Below, one piece after another: positions 9,175-16,999 of a stretch of DNA of 64,000 nt (the stretch's first letter is position 1; each line of letters begins with the position of its first letter). The translations under genes and the position numbers were made by a program. The notes beneath the pieces were generated by a model that ran no database searches, was not told the DNA's origin, and saw only the letters and a list, made by a program, of their open reading frames with translations. Source of the DNA: Faucicola sp048551375. Lineage in GTDB: Bacteria > Pseudomonadota > Gammaproteobacteria > Pseudomonadales > Moraxellaceae. Location of the stretch: the NCBI RefSeq assembly GCF_048551375.1, contig NZ_JBLYZJ010000006.1, forward strand, positions 1 through 64,000, in the 5' to 3' direction.

Positions 9175-10215
9175 TTAGCGTGTCATACCAAATAACACCA
9201 AGCTTAATATCACAAATAGCCCCACTGCTAGCATCAGCCATTGATTTGGTGTCAGTTTTTGCCAAATCGCATTCGCCCCTTGGTGGGTGGTGGATTTGGG
9301 GGTTTTGCTCAAGACGGTATTGGTATTATTGGTGGATAACAGGGTTTGCTGTTGCTGTGCGTGGGCTTGTTGAGCCAATAGATGGGCTTTTTGTTCTGCC
9401 TGTTTTTTGGCTTTTTGCTCATCTCTTAGGCGTTGTTGCTCAAGTTTATGCTGTTCTTTGGCAAGGCGTGCTTGTTCTTGCTCTTGGCGTTTTTGCTCAA
9501 GTTCGGCTTGTTTGGCTTGCTGTTGGGCTTCAGCTTCGGCTTGTTGTTTTGCCAATTTTTCATCTTGTCGGCGTTGGGCTTCAAGCTGTTGCTGTTGGCG
9601 TTTATTGGCAAAGCTATCGTGGTATTGTCGGATTTTTAGCTCATCTGTAAAGTTAGCGGACAGTTGCCATGTATTGACCAAATCCATGATATCCTCAATA
9701 TCCATATCGTAGATTTCACTGGCTTTGACCGCTTTGCTGTGTGCGGTGAGTTTACGCTTGACTTGGTGTTGGGCAAAGTGTTGTTGGAGTTGGTTTTCGG
9801 TTTCACCAATCGAGGCGACTTCAGCAAGATACACCACTTGCCAATCATTGATATTGGCGTGTTGTTGGTCGTTGAGCTGTTGGGTGAGCGTGTCAGCGGT
9901 GATGGTTGGGTCATCGGTGGTGCTGATTTTAAGGAGTTGCTCTGTGGGGGCAGTGGCGATGTAAAGCTGTCCGCCAGTGGCTTGGCGTTTGAGCGAGGCA
10001 ACGGCATGGGGGTTGCATTGGATACAGTTGGCTTGTTTGTTGCGGAGGGTGTGTCCTTTTTCGCAAGGCGGTACGCCATAGGCAACCAGTGTGCCATTTT
10101 CTTTCATTTTGGCTTTGTATTCTTTGCTTGACAGTCCGCTTGCGTCAAAGGTTTTGTTGAGGGGGATGTGGTGGCTTTTTAGGAAGTCGTTTTGTTCTGG
10201 GGTTAGGGTTGCCAT
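9175..10215 (-). CDS. Tail-anchored protein with degenerate GIY-YIG domain and long coiled coil
   Basis: The function is unknown. Residues ~50-70 hold a small zinc-binding-like motif (CEKGHTLRNKQANCIQC). Residues ~80-150 resemble a GIY-YIG nuclease domain of the T5orf172/Mug113 kind (GGQLYIATAP, LLKIS, then ETENQLQQHF). The YIG motif has become KIS and the usual catalytic Arg is not evident, so it may bind rather than cut DNA. Residues ~205-290 are a Gln/Glu/Lys/Ala-rich coiled coil like that of TolA. A single C-terminal helix (QWLMLAVGLFVILSLVLFGM) should anchor it with the domains in the cytoplasm. It sits at the edge of the block that also holds a restriction-modification system. Confidence 0.75.
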   Translation of the reverse strand: MATLTPEQNDFLKSHHIPLNKTFDASGLSSKEYKAKMKENGTLVAYGVPPCEKGHTLRNKQANCIQCNPHAVASLKRQATGGQLYIATAPTEQLLKISTTDDPTITADTLTQQLNDQQHANINDWQVVYLAEVASIGETENQLQQHFAQHQVKRKLTAHSKAVKASEIYDMDIEDIMDLVNTWQLSANFTDELKIRQYHDSFANKRQQQQLEAQRRQDEKLAKQQAEAEAQQQAKQAELEQKRQEQEQARLAKEQHKLEQQRLRDEQKAKKQAEQKAHLLAQQAHAQQQQTLLSTNNTNTVLSKTPKSTTHQGANAIWQKLTPNQWLMLAVGLFVILSLVLFGMTR

Positions 10216-10319
10216 GTTATTTTCTCAATTGCTATTTGATTTTACTTTGTAACAGTATAGCAAGATTTTGGGGTTGGCAAAAAAAATTCTTCATCATTCA
10301 AGCCACTTAATGCTATGTT

Positions 10320-10356
10320 TAGTATGTAGATGAATAGTATGCAGGCTACCTATAAT
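10320..10356 (+). promoter_or_regulatory. Controller-protein operator (direct repeats) and promoter
   Basis: TAGTATGTAG (10320-10329) and TAGTATGCAG (10335-10344) are direct repeats with one mismatch, spaced 15 bp centre to centre. They end just before a perfect -10 box TATAAT (10351-10356). Transcription would begin at about 10363, the A of the controller ATG, giving a leaderless mRNA as known for several C-protein genes. The repeats occupy the -35 region, as expected for a C-box. Binding is inferred. Confidence 0.55.
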
Positions 10357-10362
10357 CTTGAC

Positions 10363-10617
10363 ATGAAACCCACTCAATCAGAAACTTTCTTGACCCAACT
10401 TGGCAATGCCATTCGTGATAAACGCTTGGTTTGCCAACTATCACAAGAGCAACTCGCTGACAAAGCCAATCTACACCGCACCTACATTGGCATGGTGGAA
10501 CGTGCGGAACGAAACATCACTATCATTAACTTGCTAAAAATCTGTGAAGCGTTAGAAATTTCCTTGAGTGACCTATTATCATTTCAAGGGAATATGAGCC
10601 ATGACAGCGACCAATAA
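10363..10617 (+). CDS. Restriction-modification controller (C) protein
   Basis: This is a small XRE-type helix-turn-helix regulator that times expression of the restriction enzyme. The 84-residue product carries the typical segment SQEQLADKANLHRTYIGMVERAERNITIINLLKICEALEI. The ATG at 10363 is chosen because a TATAAT box ends 6 bp upstream, as in leaderless C genes; a longer reading from 10330 is possible. The gene overlaps the endonuclease gene by 17 bp, which suggests translational coupling. Confidence 0.85.
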   Translation: MKPTQSETFLTQLGNAIRDKRLVCQLSQEQLADKANLHRTYIGMVERAERNITIINLLKICEALEISLSDLLSFQGNMSHDSDQ

Positions 10618-11134
10618 CGTCACCGATAACGACCTAAAATTAATCTTAACAGCTTATCATCATTGGAAAGTGTTAAACCAAAGCCTAAAAGCCTTTGCCA
10701 GTCGCACGGTAAACTTCCCTGAAGCTATTTCCAAAGCCTTGGTTTGTTATCAACTCGGCTATGAATGGCACAATAAAACCACCACCAAAAATGTCGGCGA
10801 TGCCTCGTTTAATGGCAAATTGGTCGAAATCAAAGCTACCTCAAATTTTAATAGCGACTTAACGTCATTTAGCCCAGATACCAAGTTTGATATTTTGATT
10901 TTTGCACGGTTAAATTTGGCAGAAGACCAATTGTATCTGTATGACTTAAATCTGAATTTTTCGCAATTTCAACAACTTCAAGTCAATAAAACCCAAACCA
11001 TTTTGCAACAACAGCAAAGTGGCAGACGACCTCGGTTGCGTATTATTGAAAACATGATTATCCCCAATCAATTACAACCGACTGCCGTTTTGGATTTGAA
11101 AGCCTTGGCAAGCCAACTGGGCGTTAGCTTATAG
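10601..11134 (+). CDS. Type II restriction endonuclease (Bsp6I-like)
   Basis: The 177-residue enzyme has a PD-(D/E)xK-like core, GDASFNGKLVEIKATSNFNSD, where D, E and K fit the catalytic pattern. The segments ARTVNFPEAISKALVC-like and DLTSFSPDTKFDILIFARL recall the Bsp6I family, which cuts GCNGC. This family assignment comes from memory of the family's size and motifs, so the target site is a hypothesis. The gene overlaps the controller gene at its start and converges with the methyltransferase, overlapping it by 11 bp. Confidence 0.75.
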   Translation: MTATNNVTDNDLKLILTAYHHWKVLNQSLKAFASRTVNFPEAISKALVCYQLGYEWHNKTTTKNVGDASFNGKLVEIKATSNFNSDLTSFSPDTKFDILIFARLNLAEDQLYLYDLNLNFSQFQQLQVNKTQTILQQQQSGRRPRLRIIENMIIPNQLQPTAVLDLKALASQLGVSL

Positions 11135-12077
11135 CTTTTTTGATTTGTTCAGCAATGCGAGCGATGACAGGCACGACCACGCTATTACCTGCTTGTTTAT
11201 ACAGATTGGCATTGCTAGTGGTGGTGGGTAGGTTAAAGTCTTTGGGAAAACCTTGAAAATTAAAACACTCTCTTGGCGTTAGCTTACGAATGGTAGTCGG
11301 CAAGCCCTGCACATTCAGTAGCGGCACGTTATGACCACCTGTTCCCATATTGGCTGTGAGCGTGGGGCAAACTTGGTTTTTATTCTCTCGCACATACTGC
11401 CTACGCCATTGATATAAAGTTTTAGCGTCCTTGATGTCATGGGTCAGTTGCTCAAAAAATGGCGTTTTATCGGTGTAATAAAACTTCTTATCAATGCTAT
11501 CTTCATCTTCAAGCATATCGCTAATGCTGGTTTGGCGTGGGATGGGCTTGGGAAACTCAAACTTTTCAAACACCTGTTTATCCAAAAAACACACAATATA
11601 AATCCGCTCACGGTTTTGCGGTATATTGCCGTAGTCACTGGCGTTTAATACTTGGTGTTTGACATGGTAGCCGTGGCTTTGCAAGGTGTCCAAGATGACT
11701 TTAAAGGTGTTGCCTTTGTCATGTCCGACCAAGTTTTTGACATTTTCTAAAAAGATAATTTTGGGTTTTTTGACAGTAAAAATCCGTTCTAATTCAAAGA
11801 ATAAGTTGCCACGCCCTTGTTTGTCATCAAAGCCTTGGCGATACCCTGCGACCGAAAAGGCTTGGCAAGGAAAACCTGCAAGCATGATATCAAAGTCGGG
11901 GATTTCATCGGTTTTGACATCGTGAATATCTCGGTGGTCAATGGTAAAGTCGAAGTTTTGTTTGAGGGTTTGGACGGCAAATTTGTCAATTTCATTGGCA
12001 TAAATGGTGGCAAATCCTGCTTGTTCAAAGCCCAAGTCGATGCCGCCGACCCCTGCGAAAAAGGATGCACATTTCAT
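11124..12077 (-). CDS. DNA (cytosine-5) methyltransferase of the R-M system
   Basis: It protects the restriction site by cytosine-5 methylation. In 317 residues the m5C motifs appear in order: I FFAGVGGIDLGFEQAGF, IV GFPCQAFSVAGY with the catalytic Cys, VI ENVKN, VIII QNRERIYIV, a target-recognition region (~180-255), IX around KLTPRECFNFQGFP, and X QAGNSVVVPVIARI. The size matches the methyltransferases of GCNGC-type systems. It is convergent with the endonuclease gene. Confidence 0.95.
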   Translation of the reverse strand: MKCASFFAGVGGIDLGFEQAGFATIYANEIDKFAVQTLKQNFDFTIDHRDIHDVKTDEIPDFDIMLAGFPCQAFSVAGYRQGFDDKQGRGNLFFELERIFTVKKPKIIFLENVKNLVGHDKGNTFKVILDTLQSHGYHVKHQVLNASDYGNIPQNRERIYIVCFLDKQVFEKFEFPKPIPRQTSISDMLEDEDSIDKKFYYTDKTPFFEQLTHDIKDAKTLYQWRRQYVRENKNQVCPTLTANMGTGGHNVPLLNVQGLPTTIRKLTPRECFNFQGFPKDFNLPTTTSNANLYKQAGNSVVVPVIARIAEQIKKAIS

Positions 12078-12312
12078 ACGTTGTTCTCATTAAGAAGATG
12101 GGCGTATTATAGGGATTTTTTGGGGAAAATGCAGCAAGTATGTCGCCATTTTGGACGATTGCGGTGACTTGCTCCTTTTCTGCTGTCAATATAGCAACGC
12201 TTAAAAAACTATTAAAAATCAGAATAAACTAATTTTTTAAAATAAAGTTGAAAAATACCATTCTTAGCATTATCTCTATTACTAACTTTATTTTTTTAGA
12301 GTATAGAACCTT

Positions 12313-13008
12313 ATGTATTTTACTTTTGCTGAATACCTTAACTTAAAGCCAGTTCTCATATTTCGTCTATTCTTCTTGATTTTATCATTAATCATAATAA
12401 AACAAGTGTTTGTTGGATTATCCATTTTTTTAACCATTTGTATTCTATTACTGCCTTGTATTTTTTCATTTTTTTTATTAGGTAAAGATGAAAACGCTCT
12501 CAAAAGTTCCATTGTATTATTTTTTACCATAGCAACTATTTATTTCTTTTTTATATTAGCATCAGTAGCTTTTAGTTTATATTGGACTTTAACTTTTTCA
12601 ATGATGGTAGTGCAAGAGTGGATTTTTAGTAAAGTATATTATTACAAAAATGATATTTCTTTCTATGAAGACATACAATTGAACTTTACATTTATTAAAT
12701 TGTTTTCGTATATCACTATTCCTCTCGTATGTCTTTATGTTGCTGATAAAAATCTTGATTGGCAAAATTTCGAGCAACTTAAAACTATTAAATTAAATAT
12801 TTTTCATGATATAAAAGAACAAATATTTAACAATCCTAATTTTATAGAAATTGCAAAAGATAATTTTAATAATGGTGTTGACCAATCGAAAGCAATTATA
12901 AAAAAAGGAATTGCTACTCTTGGCTTAATATTTTTTATTTTGACTTCACTACATACAGCTATGCCTTTCATTATAGATTTTGTAAGAAACTTTTTGGATT
13001 TCGAGTGA
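12313..13008 (+). CDS. AT-rich multi-pass membrane protein of unknown function
   Basis: I do not recognise a family. The 231-residue product has about four hydrophobic helices in the first 110 residues and one near the C-terminus (GLIFFILTSLHTAMPFIIDFV). A polar stretch between may be cytoplasmic or periplasmic. Base composition is far more AT-rich than the flanking genes, which points to recent acquisition. It lies between the R-M system and uvrA. Confidence 0.7.
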   Translation: MYFTFAEYLNLKPVLIFRLFFLILSLIIIKQVFVGLSIFLTICILLLPCIFSFFLLGKDENALKSSIVLFFTIATIYFFFILASVAFSLYWTLTFSMMVVQEWIFSKVYYYKNDISFYEDIQLNFTFIKLFSYITIPLVCLYVADKNLDWQNFEQLKTIKLNIFHDIKEQIFNNPNFIEIAKDNFNNGVDQSKAIIKKGIATLGLIFFILTSLHTAMPFIIDFVRNFLDFE

Positions 13009-13091
13009 ATAATTTTTACTTGAAACCACCCTCCCTCCACCCCATAACAACCCCATATTCCCCCTTTCCACTAATAAGAAGAAGCACCCAA

Positions 13092-16046
13092 ATGGCTCAA
13101 CACGATTCTATCAAAATCCGTGGGGCAAGAACCCACAACCTCAAAAACATCGACATCGACATCCCTCGTGACAAACTCGTCGTCATCACAGGCTTATCAG
13201 GCTCAGGCAAATCCTCCCTCGCCTTTGACACCCTATACGCCGAGGGGCAACGCCGTTATGTCGAGAGCCTATCCGCCTACGCTCGCCAGTTTTTATCGCA
13301 AATGGACAAGCCAGAAGTCGATAGTATCGAGGGCTTATCCCCTGCAATTGCCATTGAACAAAAATCCACCAATCACAACCCACGCTCCACCGTTGGCACG
13401 ATTACCGAGATTTACGACTATCTGCGTCTGCTATACGCCCGTGTCGGTACGCCCATGTGTCCAGAACACCACCTGCCGATGGTCGCCCAAACCGTCACCG
13501 AGATGGTTGATACCGTGATGGCGTTGCCTGTCGATACCAAGTTGATGATTTTGGCGAGGGTCGTGGATGACCGCAAAGGCGAGCATATTCAACTGATGGA
13601 ACAGCTTAAAAGCCAAGGTTTTGTGCGGTTGCGTGTCGATGGCGAGGTGTATGACATTGACGATGTGCCACCGCTTGCCAAGACCTTTAAACACACGATT
13701 GATGTGGTGATTGACCGCTTTAAGGTGCGTGATGACTTGGGTAATCGGGTTGCTGAAAGCCTAGAAACCGCCCTGCGACTGGGCAATGACATTGCGATTT
13801 TGCATGACATGGACGGCAATTTTGACGATAAAATCCTATCTGCCAAACACGCCTGCCCTGTATGTGACCGTGCGGTTGCCGAGCTTGAGCCGAAATTGTT
13901 TAGCTTTAACAATCCGTATGGGGCGTGTCCTGTGTGTGACGGCTTGGGCAAACGCCAGTATTTTAGTGCCGAAAAGCTGATTCACCATGTCGATAAATCG
14001 CTCAATCAAGGGGCGATTAGCGGTTGGGATAAACGCCATGCCTATTATTTTGGCTTGCTGACCACGGTCGCCCAACATTACGACATTGACATGGAAATGG
14101 CGTGGCAAGACCTGCCGAAAAAGCACAAAGACATCATTTTGCATGGCTCTGGCAAAGAGAAAATGACCTTTAACTTTGTCGATGAACGTGGGCGAAAATC
14201 CACCAAAACCGTGCCGTTTGAGGGCGTGTTGCCGTATATGGAACGCCGTTATCGCAACACCCAAAGCAACCTTGTGCGTGACGAACTTGCCAAATACCTT
14301 GCCGATGCCACTTGCGATGCCTGTCACGGCTCACGCCTTAATGAAATCGCTCGCCATGTCGAAGTGGCGGACACCACGATTTTTACCATTGTCAAACAGT
14401 CGATTGGCGATGCCCTTGCCTATTACCAACAGCTCAAACTGGACGGTGCAAAAGGCGAAATTGCCGATAAAATCATCAAAGAAATCCGTGAACGCTTGGA
14501 GTTTTTGGTGAGTGTCGGCTTGGATTATCTGACCCTTGCTCGCTCTGCCGAAACCCTGTCTGGCGGTGAAGCCCAGCGGATTCGCCTTGCCAGTCAAATT
14601 GGGGCAGGCTTAATGGGCGTGATGTATGTACTCGATGAGCCGTCCATTGGCTTGCACCAACGTGACAATGACCGACTTTTGCAGACTTTGACACGCCTAC
14701 GAGATTTGGGTAATACCGTGATTGTCGTGGAGCATGACGAAGATGCGATTCGCCTTGCCGACCATATCATTGACATTGGTGTGGGGGCTGGCGTGCATGG
14801 CGGTCATGTGATTGCCGAAGGGACTGCCAAAGAAATTGCTAAAAATCCCGAATCGCTGACAGGGCAGTATCTGTCTGGCAAAATGAAAATCGCTGTGCCA
14901 AAAGTCCGTCACCAAGCCAAAACTGCTAATGCCGATAAATATGAAAAAATGCAAGAATCGGCAATTCCTTTAACCAAGAATCAAGCGAAAAAAGCTGAGG
15001 CAGAAAAGAAAACCAAAAAGACCAAAACCAGCGAAGCCGATAAACCGTTGATGATTACGCTGACTGGGGCAAATGGCAATAACCTCAAAAACGTCACGCT
15101 AAACCTACCGATTGGCGTAATGACCTGTGTTACAGGCGTGTCTGGCTCGGGCAAATCGACCTTGATAAACCGCACCTTGCTACCGCTTGCCACCACGCAA
15201 CTGAACAACGCCACCACCCACATTGCCGAAAGCTACGACAGTATCACAGGGCTAGAACATCTTGATAAAGTCGTGGATATCGACCAAAGTCCGATTGGAC
15301 GTACGCCACGCAGTAACCCTGCGACTTATACAGGCGTATTCACCCCCATTCGTGAGCTGTTCGCCCAAGTGCCAGAAGCCAAAGCTCGTGGCTATCAGTC
15401 TGGACGTTTTAGTTTTAATGTCAAAGGCGGTCGCTGTGAAACCTGTCAAGGTGACGGCTTGATTAAGGTCGAGATGCACTTTTTGCCCGATATGTATGTG
15501 CCGTGCGATGTGTGTCATGGCAAACGCTACAACCGTGAAACCCTTGAGATTCATTATAAAGGCAAAAATATCTCGGATATCCTTGAGATGACGGTGGAAG
15601 ATGCTCATGGGTTTTTTGAGGCGATTCCTGCGATTGCTAGACGCTTGCACGCCTTGATAGAAGTGGGTTTGGGCTATATTCGTTTGGGGCAATCGGCGAC
15701 CACGCTGTCGGGCGGTGAGGCTCAACGTGTCAAGCTTGCCAAAGAACTGTCCAAGCGTGATACAGGGCAAACGCTGTATATCCTTGATGAGCCGACCACT
15801 GGCTTGCATTTCCATGATATTGCGAAGTTGTTAGATATTATCCATACCTTGCGTGACCGTGGTAATACGGTGGTGGTGATTGAGCATAATTTGGATGTGA
15901 TTAAGACGGCGGATTGGATTGTGGATTTAGGGCCTGAGGGTGGTTCTGGCGGTGGTGAGATTATCGCTGAGGGTACGCCAGAGGACGTGGCGGAAGTTGA
16001 GGCATCGCATACAGGGCGGTTTTTGAAGCCGATGTTGGAAGCCTAA
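13092..16046 (+). CDS. uvrA: Excinuclease ABC subunit A
   Basis: UvrA recognises bulky DNA lesions and loads UvrB. The 984-residue protein has two ABC ATPase halves: Walker A GLSGSGKSS (N) and GVSGSGKST (C), with signatures LSGGEAQRIRLA and LSGGEAQRVKLA. Zinc modules with CPVC/CPVCDGLG and CETC/CDVCHG pairs are present. A Lys/Glu/Ala-rich insertion (~residues 610-660) separates the halves. ATG 13092 follows AGAAGAAG; the frame is open further upstream but the family begins here. In Pseudomonas uvrA lies beside the MFS-ssb pair; here about 4 kb separates them. Confidence 0.97.
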   Translation: MAQHDSIKIRGARTHNLKNIDIDIPRDKLVVITGLSGSGKSSLAFDTLYAEGQRRYVESLSAYARQFLSQMDKPEVDSIEGLSPAIAIEQKSTNHNPRSTVGTITEIYDYLRLLYARVGTPMCPEHHLPMVAQTVTEMVDTVMALPVDTKLMILARVVDDRKGEHIQLMEQLKSQGFVRLRVDGEVYDIDDVPPLAKTFKHTIDVVIDRFKVRDDLGNRVAESLETALRLGNDIAILHDMDGNFDDKILSAKHACPVCDRAVAELEPKLFSFNNPYGACPVCDGLGKRQYFSAEKLIHHVDKSLNQGAISGWDKRHAYYFGLLTTVAQHYDIDMEMAWQDLPKKHKDIILHGSGKEKMTFNFVDERGRKSTKTVPFEGVLPYMERRYRNTQSNLVRDELAKYLADATCDACHGSRLNEIARHVEVADTTIFTIVKQSIGDALAYYQQLKLDGAKGEIADKIIKEIRERLEFLVSVGLDYLTLARSAETLSGGEAQRIRLASQIGAGLMGVMYVLDEPSIGLHQRDNDRLLQTLTRLRDLGNTVIVVEHDEDAIRLADHIIDIGVGAGVHGGHVIAEGTAKEIAKNPESLTGQYLSGKMKIAVPKVRHQAKTANADKYEKMQESAIPLTKNQAKKAEAEKKTKKTKTSEADKPLMITLTGANGNNLKNVTLNLPIGVMTCVTGVSGSGKSTLINRTLLPLATTQLNNATTHIAESYDSITGLEHLDKVVDIDQSPIGRTPRSNPATYTGVFTPIRELFAQVPEAKARGYQSGRFSFNVKGGRCETCQGDGLIKVEMHFLPDMYVPCDVCHGKRYNRETLEIHYKGKNISDILEMTVEDAHGFFEAIPAIARRLHALIEVGLGYIRLGQSATTLSGGEAQRVKLAKELSKRDTGQTLYILDEPTTGLHFHDIAKLLDIIHTLRDRGNTVVVIEHNLDVIKTADWIVDLGPEGGSGGGEIIAEGTPEDVAEVEASHTGRFLKPMLEA

Positions 16047-16050
16047 TATT

Positions 16051-16080
16051 AAAAAGCCCAAAATTAATTTTGGGCTTTTT
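16051..16080. terminator. Bidirectional terminator after uvrA
   Basis: AAAAAGCCCAAAATT pairs perfectly with AATTTTGGGCTTTTT, giving U tracts in both directions. It serves uvrA (plus) and the secreted-protein gene ending at 16087 (minus). Confidence 0.9.
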
Positions 16081-16086
16081 GTTAAA

Positions 16087-16482
16087 TCACTTTTCTAAAT
16101 ACAGCTCCTGTATACACCTTTCTGTATAATCTTCACTAAAAATACCATTTTCATCACATCCAAAAATTGGTTGCTTATTTTTATCTAACAATTCAATAGT
16201 AGTAGAAGTAATTTTTAAATAACTCTCACCTTTATCAATAGTCATTATGGGTTGAAATTTACCTCTATATGTGACACTCGATGAAACACTGCCTATAAAT
16301 TTAAAAATCGCTGTACCATCTTTTTTGATAGTAACGGTTTCTACAGTGCCAGTTCCTCCTGCAAAATTAAAAGACTTAGTACCTATAAATGGCAGTTTTG
16401 CACTAGGTTCTGCATAAGAACCTGTTGTATTACCTATCATTAACGCTATCACCAAACATGTTTTAAAAAATTGATTTTTCAA
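16087..16482 (-). CDS. Small secreted protein, unknown function
   Basis: The 131-residue product has an N-terminal signal peptide (KNQFFKTCLVIALMIGNTTGSYA) and a mature part with strands such as FNFAGGTGTVETVTIKKDGTAIFKF. Two cysteines near the C-terminus (FGCDEN and ERCIQELY) could form a disulfide. TTG at 16482 is chosen because GAGG stands 6 bp upstream; a TTG at 16500 would add six residues. No family is recognised. Confidence 0.6.
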   Translation of the reverse strand: MKNQFFKTCLVIALMIGNTTGSYAEPSAKLPFIGTKSFNFAGGTGTVETVTIKKDGTAIFKFIGSVSSSVTYRGKFQPIMTIDKGESYLKITSTTIELLDKNKQPIFGCDENGIFSEDYTERCIQELYLEK

Positions 16483-16515
16483 TTTTAACCTCACTTTCAA
16501 AGTATTATTTTACAA

Positions 16516-16710
16516 TAGGACTTACGCAAATTTTTAATTTATCCTGTTAAATAAAGACGCTAGACCCCTGCCTACGCAGGGGTGACGAGTAATTTTAATA
16601 TTTGTTACTTCGGGCATAGCTCTCGTCTTGCGAGCCTGCAAAACAGTGTTTTGCTTTAACGGCTCTCATCCTGTGAATGCAGGAATCCAGTGTCTTTTGC
16701 GTAAGTCCTA
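16516..16710. mobile_element. Chimeric MITE: TAGGACTTACGC ends around a CCCTGC-type double palindrome
   Basis: The 195-bp segment begins TAGGACTTACGCAAA and ends TTTGCGTAAGTCCTA, the same ends as the 125-bp MITEs at 24840, 48252 and 50036. Its interior instead carries GACGCTAGACCCCTG...CAGGGGTGACGAG and ...GCAGGAATCCAGTGTC, the repeat seen at 48062. Its flanks (TACAA / ACATC) show no target duplication, unlike the other copies. Its right end supplies the last codons of the antitoxin-like gene at 16656. Confidence 0.75.
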
Positions 16711-16934
16711 ACATCAATATTTTCACGGTCAAAAACCGTACCCTCTTTGGCAATTTTCGTCATTAATTCGTATAGCTCATCACTACGCTGTTGTTGCTCG
16801 CTAATACTAGGCTGTACGTTAGATTGCGATTTTTTGACCTTTTCTAATAAAAAATCGACATAATGACTGACTTCCACTTTCATAGAAACAGGCAGTTTTT
16901 GGATATTGGCATAAATTTGTGCATCTGCAATCAT
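16656..16934 (-). CDS. DUF2281-like antitoxin remnant with MITE-derived C-terminus
   Basis: The N-terminal part (MIADAQIYANIQKLPVSMKVEVSHYVDFLLEKV, in pieces) resembles DUF2281/antitoxin proteins that accompany PIN toxins. The last ~19 residues (RTYAKDTGFLHSQDESR) are read out of the right end of the repeat at 16516-16710, so the original C-terminus has been replaced. No toxin gene lies next to it. A GTG at 16946 would extend the start by four residues; the ATG at 16934 is preferred. Confidence 0.55.
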   Translation of the reverse strand: MIADAQIYANIQKLPVSMKVEVSHYVDFLLEKVKKSQSNVQPSISEQQQRSDELYELMTKIAKEGTVFDRENIDVRTYAKDTGFLHSQDESR

Positions 16935-16999
16935 GGCTACCCTCACGATATTTTGTTTATCAATAGCATATCATAAACCAAACGATTCACTACACCCAT

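Noticed and set aside
9153..9650. 165-codon plus-strand frame opposite the GIY-YIG/coiled-coil gene
   Set aside because: It is the reverse of Gln/Ala-rich coiled-coil codons, giving Leu/Cys/Trp-rich nonsense.
13005..13091. Extended N-terminus of UvrA
   Set aside because: The added residues are Pro/Thr-rich and unlike UvrA; ATG 13092 has its own AGAAGAAG site.
15252..15815. Long minus-strand frame (187 codons) inside uvrA
   Set aside because: It mirrors the strong codon bias of uvrA and shows no domain or start signal; the plus-strand uvrA is certain here.
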